NCBI RefSeq assembly: GCF_004340875.1
Contig: NZ_SLXQ01000008.1
Location: forward strand, 62,001-126,000
DNA from: Tamaricihabitans halophyticus
GTDB lineage: Bacteria; Actinomycetota; Actinomycetes; Mycobacteriales; Pseudonocardiaceae
Direction of reading: 5' to 3'
Length of the DNA stretch: 64,000 nucleotides
This document shows, one piece after another, positions 16,073 to 24,809 of this stretch (position 1 is the stretch's first letter; every line of letters begins with the position of its first letter). A program made the position numbers and the translations under genes. Under the pieces are notes generated by a model. The model was not told the DNA's origin, ran no database searches, and saw nothing but the letters and a program-made list of their open reading frames with translations.

Positions 16073-17088
16073 GACTGTCCACCAAGGTCAACGCCGAGCT
16101 CGCGGCTCAGGGTGGCATAGCGTTGCCTGCTCTCGCTCAGCTGGCTTTCCACTTCGGCCGATTCCGCATTCCACTGCCGAATGTAGTTGTTCTCGAGGAT
16201 CGTCTCGTACTCGTTGTCCACTGTGGCCTTGTCCGCGGCCGCGCCGAGCCGGTCGACCAGTTTGTCGGGCAGTCCGGCCGGTGCCGCGAGGAACCGGCGC
16301 TGGTCGACGACGACGTCGTATCCGGATTCCACGGCCGTGGGAGTGTCGGGCAGTGCGTCCAGGCGTTCATCCGAGAACACGATGATCGGGCGCAGCCCAC
16401 CGGCCTCGATCTGCGGCATCACCTCGGCGGGGTGCAGTGCGGCGACATCGACCTGTCCACCGAGCACCGCCGTCATGGTCGGACCGCCGCCGTCGAAGGG
16501 AATATCGGCCGCCGGCACGTCGGTGAAGCCGAAGAGCAGAGCCTGCGCAAGCTGACCGCCGGTACCCGCTCCCGCGGTGCCGTAGTTGAGCCGATCCTGG
16601 CCGAGGAGGTCGTCCAGGTCCCGGTGCGGGGAGCCAGCGGGGACGACGAGCACGTAGTCCTCGATCGTCAGACCCTTGATAAACGTCATATCGGAAAGCT
16701 CGATCGGTTCCGGGTCGTCAACCACGAGCGGACCGATGGAGAACAGCGATTGCGGCATGACCGCTACGCGGTGCCCGTCGGGTTCGCTACGGAACACCGA
16801 GTTGCCGGCCACCTTGCCGTTGGCGCCGGGTTTGTTCACCACGATGGTCGTGCCGTCGAGGTGTTCTTCGGTGCTGCGTGCCAGTGCCCGTGTCACCAGG
16901 TCGGAACTGCCGCCCGGTTCGGTCGGTACGGTGAACTCGACCGGTCGGTTGGGAAACTCGCCGGTCCCGGTGCCATTGCTGCCGCCGTAAACCGTGCAGC
17001 CGGTTGCGAGCAAGGCCGTGCAGGCCAGTGCGGTTCCGGTGAGTCTGCCGAGTCGCGCCGGCCGTCGAAGATGATGAGAAATCAACAT
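16069..17088 (-). CDS. tctC: Tripartite tricarboxylate transporter, substrate-binding lipoprotein TctC
   Basis: About 339 residues with a lipoprotein signal ending LLATGC (lipobox), then the TctC/Bug fold: FPNRPVEFTVPTEPGGSSDLVTR, with the ligand-binding loop PGGSSDLVTRALA. It is anchored outside the membrane and hands the acid to TctAB. The ATG at 17088 has GGAGG 4 nt upstream. That Shine-Dalgarno sequence lies in the right arm of the palindrome TCCACTGTGGA (17094-17104), so a small hairpin could limit ribosome access. It precedes tctB in the sugar-diacid operon. Confidence 0.9.
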   Translation of the reverse strand: MLISHHLRRPARLGRLTGTALACTALLATGCTVYGGSNGTGTGEFPNRPVEFTVPTEPGGSSDLVTRALARSTEEHLDGTTIVVNKPGANGKVAGNSVFRSEPDGHRVAVMPQSLFSIGPLVVDDPEPIELSDMTFIKGLTIEDYVLVVPAGSPHRDLDDLLGQDRLNYGTAGAGTGGQLAQALLFGFTDVPAADIPFDGGGPTMTAVLGGQVDVAALHPAEVMPQIEAGGLRPIIVFSDERLDALPDTPTAVESGYDVVVDQRRFLAAPAGLPDKLVDRLGAAADKATVDNEYETILENNYIRQWNAESAEVESQLSESRQRYATLSRELGVDLGGQS

Positions 17089-17114
17089 TGATCCTCCACT
17101 GTGGAACCTTGCGG

Positions 17115-18404
17115 TCACCAGCGCGGTAACGGCGGCTGGGTCCATTCCGGTTCGGCGATACGCATCGCGGCTACGTCATCCCGGTCCCGGGCGTCCATGC
17201 GTTGCCAGCGTTCGTGCAGAGTGGCCAGCGCGTCGCGGTCCAGCTCGACGCCGAGGCCAGGGGAGTCGGATACGTCGACCGCGCCGTTTCGGAAGACGTG
17301 CGGTTCAGTGATCACATCCTCGGTCTGCCACGGCCGATGGGTATCGCAGGCGTAACGCAGCTCCGGAACGACACTGGCGACGTGCGTCATGGCGGCGAGG
17401 CTGATCCCGAGATGGGTGTTCGAATGCATGGAAAGGGCGACGCCGTAGGTCCGGCAGTGCGCGGCGAGTTCCCTGGTCGCGGTCAGCCCGCCCCAGTAGT
17501 GATGATCGGAGAGTACGACCTGGACGGCATCGGCGGCGAACGCCGCGGGGATTTCCTCGAACGAGGTGACCACCATATTGGTGGCGAGCAGTGCTCCGGT
17601 TCGGTGGCGCACCTCGGCCATACCGGTGACCCCTGGGGTGGGATCCTCCAGGTACTCGAGGGTGCCGTCCAGGTCGTTCGCGACTCGGACGGACGTCGCT
17701 ACCGTCCAGCCACCATTGGGATCGAGGCGTAGCAGTTGACCGGGAAATGCCCGCGCGAGCGCCTTGATCGCGGCAATCTCCTCGTCAGGCGGGAAGACAC
17801 CGCCCTTGAGTTTGAAGGAACCGAATCCGTAGTCCGTCGCGAACCGCTTCGCCTGCGCCACCACCCCTTCCGGGTCGAGGGCGGCGCCCCAGTCATCCAC
17901 CGGAGCCGCGTCGACCGGATGGTTCGCCCAGCGATAGAACAGATAACCGCTGTACTCGACGGCGTCCCGCACCTTGCCGCCAAGCAGCGCGTGCACCGGC
18001 AGGCCAAGCGTGGTGCCCAGCGCGTCCAGGCTGGCGATCTCGAACGCCGACACTACGCTGCGCACGAGTTTCGTCTTGGTGCGGCGCCCGCGCAGCCCGG
18101 CGGGGTCGAACTCGGCGGCTGCGTCGTCAGCGAGTCCGGCAGCCGAATAGGCCAGGTCGGTGAGCCCGTTCAGCGCGGTTACGGGTTGACCGACGACTGA
18201 CTCAGCCAATGTCGTGGCCAGGGTGAGGTATTCGGTATCCCCGTAGGTTTCGCCGACGCCGATCGCGCCTTCGTCGGTTTCCACTTCGACGATACAGCGT
18301 GGCGTGTAGGGCTGGTGCACGCCGAGCACATTGAGCAACGGCGGATCGCCGATCAGAATAGGTGTGGCGGATGCCCGCACGATTCGTGGTATGGGACGAG
18401 CCAT
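17115..18404 (-). CDS. gudD: Glucarate dehydratase (GudD-type enolase superfamily member)
   Basis: A 429-residue enzyme that dehydrates D-glucarate (and usually L-idarate) to 5-dehydro-4-deoxyglucarate. The GudD landmarks are DPPLLNVLGVHQPYTPRCIVE, ETYGDTEYL, FKLKGGVF (KxK), RLDPNGGWTV (metal aspartate), LEDPTPGVTGM, LATNMVVTSF, LSDHHYWGG and MHSNTHLGISLAAMTH (catalytic histidine region). The start at 18404 has AGAGGAAG upstream. It follows kdgD by 35 bp and precedes tctC. With the second dehydratase at the operon end, the host can probably use both glucarate and galactarate/talarate. Confidence 0.9.
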   Translation of the reverse strand: MARPIPRIVRASATPILIGDPPLLNVLGVHQPYTPRCIVEVETDEGAIGVGETYGDTEYLTLATTLAESVVGQPVTALNGLTDLAYSAAGLADDAAAEFDPAGLRGRRTKTKLVRSVVSAFEIASLDALGTTLGLPVHALLGGKVRDAVEYSGYLFYRWANHPVDAAPVDDWGAALDPEGVVAQAKRFATDYGFGSFKLKGGVFPPDEEIAAIKALARAFPGQLLRLDPNGGWTVATSVRVANDLDGTLEYLEDPTPGVTGMAEVRHRTGALLATNMVVTSFEEIPAAFAADAVQVVLSDHHYWGGLTATRELAAHCRTYGVALSMHSNTHLGISLAAMTHVASVVPELRYACDTHRPWQTEDVITEPHVFRNGAVDVSDSPGLGVELDRDALATLHERWQRMDARDRDDVAAMRIAEPEWTQPPLPRW

Positions 18405-18439
18405 GAATGCTTCCTCTGTGCTGGTGGGTCAGGGAGCTC

Positions 18440-19426
18440 TCAGGAGACGAGTTTTACACCGGCGTCCACAATCGACTGAAGTGCCGAGGTGTGATCCGGG
18501 GGTGGGTCGGCGAGTGGGGCGCGCACCGAACCGACCTGGTGTCCGCGCAGCCGGGCGGCGGCCTTGACCAGGGAGACCGCGTAGCCGGTGCCCTTGTCCC
18601 TGAGCTCGACCAGGGGGAGATAGAACTCTCGGAGTAGGGTCTCCACACGCGCCGACTCGCCTGCGCGCAGCGCGTTGAAGAAGGCATGCGAGATTTCCGG
18701 GGCAAAGGCGTGTACCGCCGACGAATAAGCCGATACCCCGATGGCGCGATACTGGCGGGCCTGCATTTCCGCGGTCGCCACGCCGTTGAAGAACAGCCAT
18801 TCGCGCGGCGCCGCCAGTTTCAGCCGTTGCAGCTGGTCCAGGTCGCCGTGCCCGTCCTTGATCCCGATCACGGTGGGAATATCCGCGAGCGCCGAGATCG
18901 CCTCCGCGCTCAGGCGCAACTGGCCTCGCTGGTAGACGATCAGTGGTAGCTCGGAAGCCGCGGCGACCCGCCTAATGTGTTCGACGACGCCGTGCTGTGG
19001 CGCGTCGATGAGGTACGGCGGCATCAACAGTGCGGCATCGGCGCCGGCGTCGCTGGCGATCGTGGCGAAGCGCGCGGCCTGCGCCCAGCCGTAGCCGACG
19101 CCGACGACGACGGGCACCGCGCCGGCGGTCTCCGCAACGGCTGCCGCGACCAGCCCCGCGTACTCGTCCTCGGCAAGCGAGAAGTATTCGCCCGTGCCAC
19201 AGCAGGGAAAGACCGCGCCCGGCCCAGCAGCCACCTGATCGCGGATGTGCTTGCGAAAGGCGACCAGGTCGACGGCACCGTTTTCGTCGAACGGGGTCAG
19301 CGGGAAGGAGAGCACGGCGGACGACATCCCGGCACGCAACCGGGTCGCCGTGTCACCGGCCTTCGTCTGAGCGGATTCTGTCCACGAGTGCGGGTATGTG
19401 TCTTCATATGTAGACGCTCGCTCCAT
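18440..19426 (-). CDS. kdgD: 5-dehydro-4-deoxyglucarate dehydratase (KdgD), DHDPS/NAL superfamily
   Basis: About 328 residues. The TIM-barrel class I aldolase-like enzyme has the Schiff-base lysine in VIGIKDGHGDLDQ and the catalytic tyrosine in LPLIVYQRGQ. The N-terminal part reads LSFPLTPFDENGAVD and PCCGTGEYFSLAEDEY, as in KdgD. It converts 5-dehydro-4-deoxyglucarate to 2,5-dioxopentanoate, CO2 and water. It is the first gene of the seven-gene operon. The start at 19426 is chosen because an ATG 12 bp upstream would lie in the presumed -10 region; the mRNA may be leaderless. Confidence 0.87.
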   Translation of the reverse strand: MERASTYEDTYPHSWTESAQTKAGDTATRLRAGMSSAVLSFPLTPFDENGAVDLVAFRKHIRDQVAAGPGAVFPCCGTGEYFSLAEDEYAGLVAAAVAETAGAVPVVVGVGYGWAQAARFATIASDAGADAALLMPPYLIDAPQHGVVEHIRRVAAASELPLIVYQRGQLRLSAEAISALADIPTVIGIKDGHGDLDQLQRLKLAAPREWLFFNGVATAEMQARQYRAIGVSAYSSAVHAFAPEISHAFFNALRAGESARVETLLREFYLPLVELRDKGTGYAVSLVKAAARLRGHQVGSVRAPLADPPPDHTSALQSIVDAGVKLVS

Positions 19427-19433
19427 GTGTAGC

Positions 19434-19464
19434 AGCATGGCTTGCCGGTTGATAGCCTGTCAAC
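19434..19464 (-). promoter_or_regulatory. Candidate promoter and IclR operator of the sugar-diacid operon
   Basis: On the minus strand a perfect TTGACA (19463-19458) lies at the right distance for transcription starting next to the kdgD ATG at 19426. The -10 is weak. The -35 overlaps the inverted repeat GTTGA-N7-TCAAC (19448-19464), which lies between kdgD and the divergent IclR gene and is the most likely regulator site. Confidence 0.45.
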
Positions 19465-19525
19465 AGTTCGGCAGGGATCGGTGCGAGCGGCACTCGGCAG
19501 CGGGTGTGACCATGAACGGGGTGCG

Positions 19526-20356
19526 ATGACAACGCCAGGTGCGTCCGATGGTGACCGGCAGGCAACCGGGGTTCGCGGCGTCAAGTCGGCTGCCCGGACC
19601 GTTGAGCTGCTCGAGTTACTTGCCTCCAGGCAGAACCGGCCGGCCAGACTCAGGGAACTGAGTGAGGCCCTTGGCGCGCCCCGGAGCAGTGTTTACGCGT
19701 TGATCAGGACGTTGGCCAGCCTCGGTTGGGTACGGACCGACCCAAGCGGCACGCAGTACAGCATTGGTATCCGCGCGCTGCTCGCCGGTACCACCTATTT
19801 GGACACCGATCCGTATCTGCGCATCGTTCAGCCGCATATCAACGATCTGAGCACGTCACTAGACGAGACGATCCACTTCGGACGAATCGATCGATGCGAC
19901 ATCGTATACCTCGCAACCAAGGAATCCAGTCAGTACCTGCGCCCGTTCAGCAGGGTGGGGCGTCGGCTGCCGGCCTTCAGTACGTCGATGGGTAAATCGC
20001 TGCTCGCGGAGCGGTTGGACACCGACGTGTTCGCGCACGTGCCCGCTGAGCTCACGGCGCTCACCCCGCGCACGATCACCGAGCGGGACGCGCTCGTCGA
20101 TGACCTCGAACTGGCTGCCGAGCGCGGTTACGCCATCGACAACGAGGAGAACTATCTCGGGGTGCGTTGCTTCGGCTTCGCGTTGCGCTATACAAGTCCG
20201 GCTACCGACGCGATCAGCTGTTCGGTGCCGGTCGACCGGCTCAGTGACGAGCGGGTAGCGGAGATCATCGCCGCGATGGAACGAACCAGGCTGGCAATCG
20301 AGCGAATGGCCCCGGTTGATCTTGCCGGGGCATCCGAGCAGGGCGGCGCGGGCTGA
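19526..20356 (+). CDS. IclR-family regulator of the sugar-diacid operon
   Basis: A 276-residue IclR protein. The N-terminal helix-turn-helix covers roughly residues 14-80 (KSAARTVELLELLASR, then RLRELSEALGAPRSSVYALIRTL), followed by a GAF-like effector domain of about 170 residues. It is divergent from kdgD with about 100 bp between, the usual layout for a local regulator. The likely effector is a sugar diacid or pathway intermediate, which is inference. An upstream in-frame start exists, but the ATG at 19526 precedes the conserved region suitably and leaves the operator outside the coding region. Confidence 0.85.
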   Translation: MTTPGASDGDRQATGVRGVKSAARTVELLELLASRQNRPARLRELSEALGAPRSSVYALIRTLASLGWVRTDPSGTQYSIGIRALLAGTTYLDTDPYLRIVQPHINDLSTSLDETIHFGRIDRCDIVYLATKESSQYLRPFSRVGRRLPAFSTSMGKSLLAERLDTDVFAHVPAELTALTPRTITERDALVDDLELAAERGYAIDNEENYLGVRCFGFALRYTSPATDAISCSVPVDRLSDERVAEIIAAMERTRLAIERMAPVDLAGASEQGGAG

Positions 20357-20357
20357 C

Positions 20358-21125
20358 GTGGATCCTGCTTCGGCCGCGCTCCTCGTGGGCGCGGGGCTCG
20401 CGGCTGGTCTCGCCGGCTCGATGGCGGGTCTCGCGTCACTGTTCAGCTACCCGGCTCTGCTTGCCGTTGGTCTGCCGCCGATCACCGCGAACGTGACGAA
20501 CACCGTGGCGCTGTTCTCCACTACGGTGGGTGCCGCTGTTGGGTCCCGGCGGGAGTTGAAGGCACAGGGACGTCGACTGCTGCGGCTCTTGCCGCTCGCC
20601 GGCGTTGGTGGCGCAGGTGGTGCAGCACTCTTGCTGAACACGCCGGCGCAGACCTTCGAGCTGATTGTGCCGTGGTTGATCGCCCTCGGCTCAGTGCTGT
20701 TGCTTGCCAACGGGCCGATCCGGCGGGCCGCGGACCGACGAGCGGTCTATCGTGGACCGCCTTCGGCGCTGCCGCTGGCCGTCGCGGTGTTCCTTGTCGG
20801 GATTTATGGCGGCTACTTCGGCGCCGGGGCCGGCGTGCTGATGCTGGCTGTGCTTTCGGTATCCGCCACGGAACCGCTCGCGGTGACGAATGCGGTGAAG
20901 AACATGGCGACCGGCGCGGCCAACCTCACGGCCGCCGTGGCGTACTGCTTTCTCGTTCCGATGCACTGGGCAGCCGTCGGGTTTCTGGCCGCGGGCAGTG
21001 TGGTGGGTTCCTGGCTCGGCCCTACCATCGTCCGGCGGCTGCCGGAGCGCCCTCTGCGGGTGACGATCGCGCTGGCGGGTCTGGGCCTTGCCGTGCATCT
21101 GCTGATCGGTGCCTTGCGCGGCTAG
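20358..21125 (+). CDS. TauE/SafE-family membrane exporter
   Basis: About 255 residues with eight predicted helices. It has the duplicated TauE/SafE pattern: AGLAGSMAGLASLFSYPALLAVGLPPITANVTNT in the first half and GIYGGYFGAGAGVLMLA in the second. Family members move sulfite, sulfonates or other small organic anions. The GTG at 20358 lies 1 bp after the IclR stop; a longer version would overlap that gene. Being cotranscribed with the regulator, it might export an anionic pathway product, but the substrate is unknown. Confidence 0.8.
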   Translation: MDPASAALLVGAGLAAGLAGSMAGLASLFSYPALLAVGLPPITANVTNTVALFSTTVGAAVGSRRELKAQGRRLLRLLPLAGVGGAGGAALLLNTPAQTFELIVPWLIALGSVLLLANGPIRRAADRRAVYRGPPSALPLAVAVFLVGIYGGYFGAGAGVLMLAVLSVSATEPLAVTNAVKNMATGAANLTAAVAYCFLVPMHWAAVGFLAAGSVVGSWLGPTIVRRLPERPLRVTIALAGLGLAVHLLIGALRG

Positions 21126-21130
21126 GGCCA

Positions 21131-21715
21131 TCATTGCCGACGTGGCTTGGCGCGCAGGTGGGCCCGCTCGCCCTGGTTGCCGAACAACACCAGGAATTCG
21201 ACTGGTTCGGTATCCGCGGTACCGAACCAGTGTGGCGTCCGGGTATCGAATTCCGCGGCCTCGCCCGGCGTGAGTATCAGGTCGTGTTCGCCGAGGATGA
21301 GGCGCAACCGGCCATTGAGGACGTAGAGCCATTCGTAGCCTTCGTGGCTTTGCGGCTCGGAGCTACGAGATTGGTCATCGGGGCGGAGAATGAGCTTGTA
21401 GGCCTGGATGCCACCCGCGCGGCGGGTGAGCGGCAGCATCGTCATCCCGTTCCGGTTAACCGGGCGAAGGTGAATGCGCGGATCGCCAGTTGGCGGTGCG
21501 TCGACGAGTTCGTCGAGCGTGACGCCATATGCCTTGGCTAGCGGCAGCAGCAGTTCGAGTGTCGGCCGACGGTCACCGGATTCGAGCCGAGAAAGCGTAC
21601 TCGGCGAGATTCCGGTAGTAGCGGACAGCTCGGCCAAGGTGAATTCGCGCTGCCGGCGTAGTGCGCGCAGCCGGGGGCCGACCGTGTCGAGCACCTGATG
21701 CAGATCGTCGAACAT
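21131..21715 (-). CDS. XRE-family regulator with C-terminal cupin domain
   Basis: About 194 residues. The helix-turn-helix covers residues 12-66 (FTLAELSATTGISPSTLSRLE), and a cupin domain occupies roughly 95-185 (SHEGYEWLYVLNGRLRLILGE, then FDTRTPHWFG). This is the layout of small-molecule-sensing XRE-cupin repressors. The ATG at 21715 is chosen because longer versions run into the MFS gene and have no domain match. It is downstream of the siderophore-type MFS gene on the same strand, separated by about 80 bp, and converges on the TauE gene. The target is unknown. Confidence 0.75.
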   Translation of the reverse strand: MFDDLHQVLDTVGPRLRALRRQREFTLAELSATTGISPSTLSRLESGDRRPTLELLLPLAKAYGVTLDELVDAPPTGDPRIHLRPVNRNGMTMLPLTRRAGGIQAYKLILRPDDQSRSSEPQSHEGYEWLYVLNGRLRLILGEHDLILTPGEAAEFDTRTPHWFGTADTEPVEFLVLFGNQGERAHLRAKPRRQ

Positions 21716-21783
21716 ACGACCATTTTGCCCTATCAGCAACACCTCTTGCCAGCATCGAATAGCGCCCGTGACCGTTCGGTGAA

Positions 21784-21806
21784 CCGCAAGCTCCTTAAAG
21801 AATGTG
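21784..21806 (-). repeat. 3'-end repeat, copy C (stop codon of the MFS gene)
   Basis: A 23 bp element reading on the minus strand CACATTCTTTAAGG then AGCTTGCGG. It matches copy B1 at 19 of 23 positions. Its CTTTAA segment supplies the last sense codon and the TAA stop of the MFS transporter. Confidence 0.6.
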
Positions 21807-22997
21807 GTTTCGGCGATACCACACGGGTGCCAGGATCGCGCCGAGGATGGCGAATCCCATCGCGATCGCGATGAGCCATCCGAAGCCGACGAGACCGGCA
21901 ACACCCAGTCCGGCCGAGCTCGCCACGGCTACATAGATGCCCTCGATCGACATCGGGATGGTGTAGTCGGTTGAAGCTGACGACTTCCGCGCACGGTCCA
22001 TGGACACCGTGGATATCCAGGTGAGTTTGGCGCCGTAGGCGATGGCAACGCAGGTCAGGATGATCGTCGTCATAAGCGGTGGACCATGCCCGGCCGCAAG
22101 CGGGAGTAGCCCGGCGACCGAGGCGGTCCCCAGTAGCCCGGCAACCAGACCGGACCGGCGTCGGCCGTATCGGCTGATCGCCAGCCCGGTCACAATGACC
22201 GCCCCGAGCTGAACCACGGTGGTGATGGACTGGGTCACCGCGATCTGACTCACGTCCCAACCCGCGCCGAGTAGCATCGCCGGCTGGGGCGCGGTAGCCA
22301 ACCACTCGCTCATCGCGAACAGCGGGATCACCACCAGGGTCCATATCGCAGCCCGTGGTTGCCGGAAGTAGCCGGCGATCGCCCGCCACGGCGCCGCCCG
22401 CCGCGCGCCCGTTGCCTGCTCGGCAGGAGGTTCGGCGATTCGGGCGAGCACCGTGAGCGGGAGCAGGAAGACTGCGGCGAGCGCGAGTACCGTGCCCGTC
22501 CAGCCAATCTGCGCGTAGCCAAGCAGCGCGCCGCCCGACCCGATGAGCATCGACGCGCTACCCGAACCGACGATAATCCCGTTGCCAATACCACGGTCGG
22601 ATTCCCTGAGCAGGCGCACCGCGAAACCGTTCAGGGCCGTGTCATGTAGTACCGAGACAACCAGGACCAGACCGAGCAGCACCAGAAGCACGGGCAAGTC
22701 GCCGATCGGATCCAGTGTCGTGAGTCCGAGGAGCAAACCGACGAGTGCCAACTGGGTGAGCAACAGCCAACCTCGGTAATGGCCGAGCCGACGTGGTCCG
22801 TATCGATCGACTACCGGTGCGACGAGAAATCGTCCGAAGTAGATGCCACCGAGTAGGTTGATCAAGGCCACGGTCTGCAGCGAAGCTCCACCATCCAACA
22901 GGATGGTGCCAAGTGTCAGGAAAAAGAACGAGTATCCGATGTTGGCGACCAGATACAGCGAACCGATGACAAGTAGCCGCTGAACACGACTGGCCAA
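21795..22997 (-). CDS. MFS transporter of the RhtX/FptX/YbtX type (putative siderophore uptake)
   Basis: A 400-residue permease with 12 predicted helices. The segment SSASTDYTIPMS resembles the TD(Y/F) motif I associate with AmpG and RhtX/FptX/YbtX proteins. It is the third gene after two ABC half-transporters, the same three functions as YbtP-YbtQ-YbtX in the yersiniabactin system. A role in ferric-siderophore entry or handling is therefore inferred. The start is uncertain: TTG at 22997 is the only usual start codon in the right place and it lacks a clear Shine-Dalgarno sequence. The stop is formed by a dispersed 23 bp repeat. Confidence 0.7.
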   Translation of the reverse strand: MASRVQRLLVIGSLYLVANIGYSFFFLTLGTILLDGGASLQTVALINLLGGIYFGRFLVAPVVDRYGPRRLGHYRGWLLLTQLALVGLLLGLTTLDPIGDLPVLLVLLGLVLVVSVLHDTALNGFAVRLLRESDRGIGNGIIVGSGSASMLIGSGGALLGYAQIGWTGTVLALAAVFLLPLTVLARIAEPPAEQATGARRAAPWRAIAGYFRQPRAAIWTLVVIPLFAMSEWLATAPQPAMLLGAGWDVSQIAVTQSITTVVQLGAVIVTGLAISRYGRRRSGLVAGLLGTASVAGLLPLAAGHGPPLMTTIILTCVAIAYGAKLTWISTVSMDRARKSSASTDYTIPMSIEGIYVAVASSAGLGVAGLVGFGWLIAIAMGFAILGAILAPVWYRRNHIL

Positions 22998-23046
22998 CCA
23001 TGGTTGGTGATCGATTTCTCGCGTCGGACTGGTGATGGTCGTCTCC

Positions 23047-23070
23047 GATCAGTTGTCTGATCAGTTGTCT
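23047..23070 (-). repeat. 12-bp perfect tandem duplication at the stop of the second ABC gene
   Basis: GATCAGTTGTCT occurs twice head to tail (23047-23058 and 23059-23070, plus strand). The inner copy contains the final codons and TGA stop of the ABC gene on the minus strand. As with the duplication at 2456-2489, it looks like slippage that leaves the protein unchanged. Confidence 0.9.
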
Positions 23071-24809
23071 ACTGTGGTCATGATGCGCCAGCCCCTGGCC
23101 TGCTCGTACTGGTCGTACAGTTTGGCGAACAGGCCACCGGATTCCCGCAGTGTCGTGGGGTCGCCAACCTCCACAACGTGTCCCTCGTCCAGCGTGACTA
23201 CCTGATCGGCCGCCCGCAGCGTGCTCGGTTTATGCGCGATGATCAGTACGGTGCGGTCGGGTGCGCTGGCCAGCTCCGCGATCGCATCGCTGACCGCGCG
23301 CTCGTTTTCCGGATCGAGCGCGGATGCCGCCTCGTCAATGAGGACGATCCGCGATCGCTTCAGGAACGCCCGTGCGATGGAAACCCGCTGTCGCTCACCG
23401 CCGGAAAGTCGGGAGCCGGCCTCGCCGACCCTGGTCGCCCAGCCGGCCGGCAGCCGGTTGAGCACCTCGTCCAGCCGGGCCGCCCTGGCCGCCTCCTCGA
23501 GTTCGGTCCGGCTGGCATCCGGGCGCGCGATCCGCAAGTTTTCCTCGATGGTGTCGTCGAACAGGTACACGTCCTGGAAGACGATCGCGATGTCGTTCAG
23601 CAACACGGTCGGATCGAAATCGCGGACGTCCGTGCCGCCAATTCGCACGCTGCCCGAATCGACATCGAAGAACCGCGCGATCAACCGGGTCACGGTGGTC
23701 TTGCCCGAACCGGACGGCCCGACCAGTGCCGTAGTGCTGCCCGCCGGGAAATTGGCGGTGACGTCGGTCAACGCCCGCGCCGAGCCGCCGTACGAGAAGG
23801 TGACCCCGGACAACGCGATATCGATACCGGAGAGCTCGCGGACCGGTCGCGGGCTGGTTGGCAGCGGTTCGGTGTTCAGTACCGCGCGCACCCTGCCGAC
23901 CCCGTTGTCCATGGCACGCAGCGCACCGATCAGTTCGATCAGGTTGCCGAGCGGTTCGAGGAACCGGACCGCGAGCACCAACAGCGCGACCAGGTCCGCG
24001 ATCGGCAGTTCACCGCCGATGAGTAGCAGCATGCCGGCGATCAGGATGGCTGCGAACCCGCCCATCACCACCGCGGTGTAGGTCAGATCGGGCAGCATCG
24101 ACTTGCGCAGCCCGCGCCGATAGGTTTCCCGGTGCTCGTCAAGGGCCGCACGCATACGGGTGGTTCCGGTGCTGCCCTGCCCTGCCGCGCGCAGCACGGG
24201 TTGGGCCTGACCAAGCTCGATCGCCCTGCCAGCGATATGTGTGGCCGCTTCCTCCAACTCCTCGTCCGCTATCGAGACGATCCGGCCGGCCCGACGTAGG
24301 GCGAGGAAGGCGATCGGCATGATGGTGAGGAAGAGCAGCGCCATCCGCCAGTCGACCGCGAAGGTGACGCCAATGATGGTCGTCGGTACCAGGGTGGCCG
24401 TGATCGCCGGTCCGCCAATGGTGACGGCCAGATGCGCGATGGCTCCCGCGTCCGCGGTCACCGCGCGGGCCAACCGTGCCTTCCGTTCCTGGGTGAACCA
24501 GCCGAGTGGCAGCGCGGCGACGTGATTCATCAGCCGGTGCCGTAGCTTCGCGGTGAATTCCATGTTGGCCGTGAAGGCGATCGGTGTGGAGATCACCGCG
24601 AGTACGCCGTAGACCAGCAGGCCAATACCGGCCAGCAGGAACCATGGTGTGGCGGCGGCGAAATCCGGCTCGGGCCGCAGTAGCGCGCGCAGGATCGGGA
24701 TGAGCGTGCCCAGCAACAGTCCTTGCAGGATGGCCAGGCTCGCTTGGAGCGCGCCGATCCGGAGCATCAGCCCGAGCTGGGGGACCAAGCCGTAGAGTCG
24801 CAGGATCAC
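23061..24809 (-). CDS. ABC half-transporter, permease fused to ATPase (YbtQ/IrtB-like)
   Basis: About 582 residues: six membrane helices (residues 10-310), then an ATPase domain with Walker A GPSGSGKTT, signature LSGGERQRVSIARAFL, Walker B IVLIDEAASALD and an H-loop histidine in LIIAHK. The fold is that of type IV exporters, but YbtPQ and IrtAB show that such heterodimers can import ferric siderophores. The GTG at 24809 has GGGAGG 5-6 nt upstream and overlaps the preceding ABC gene by 4 bp (GTGA), so the two halves are made together. An upstream iron-box-like site supports iron uptake; drug export remains the alternative. Confidence 0.8.
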   Translation of the reverse strand: MILRLYGLVPQLGLMLRIGALQASLAILQGLLLGTLIPILRALLRPEPDFAAATPWFLLAGIGLLVYGVLAVISTPIAFTANMEFTAKLRHRLMNHVAALPLGWFTQERKARLARAVTADAGAIAHLAVTIGGPAITATLVPTTIIGVTFAVDWRMALLFLTIMPIAFLALRRAGRIVSIADEELEEAATHIAGRAIELGQAQPVLRAAGQGSTGTTRMRAALDEHRETYRRGLRKSMLPDLTYTAVVMGGFAAILIAGMLLLIGGELPIADLVALLVLAVRFLEPLGNLIELIGALRAMDNGVGRVRAVLNTEPLPTSPRPVRELSGIDIALSGVTFSYGGSARALTDVTANFPAGSTTALVGPSGSGKTTVTRLIARFFDVDSGSVRIGGTDVRDFDPTVLLNDIAIVFQDVYLFDDTIEENLRIARPDASRTELEEAARAARLDEVLNRLPAGWATRVGEAGSRLSGGERQRVSIARAFLKRSRIVLIDEAASALDPENERAVSDAIAELASAPDRTVLIIAHKPSTLRAADQVVTLDEGHVVEVGDPTTLRESGGLFAKLYDQYEQARGWRIMTTVDN

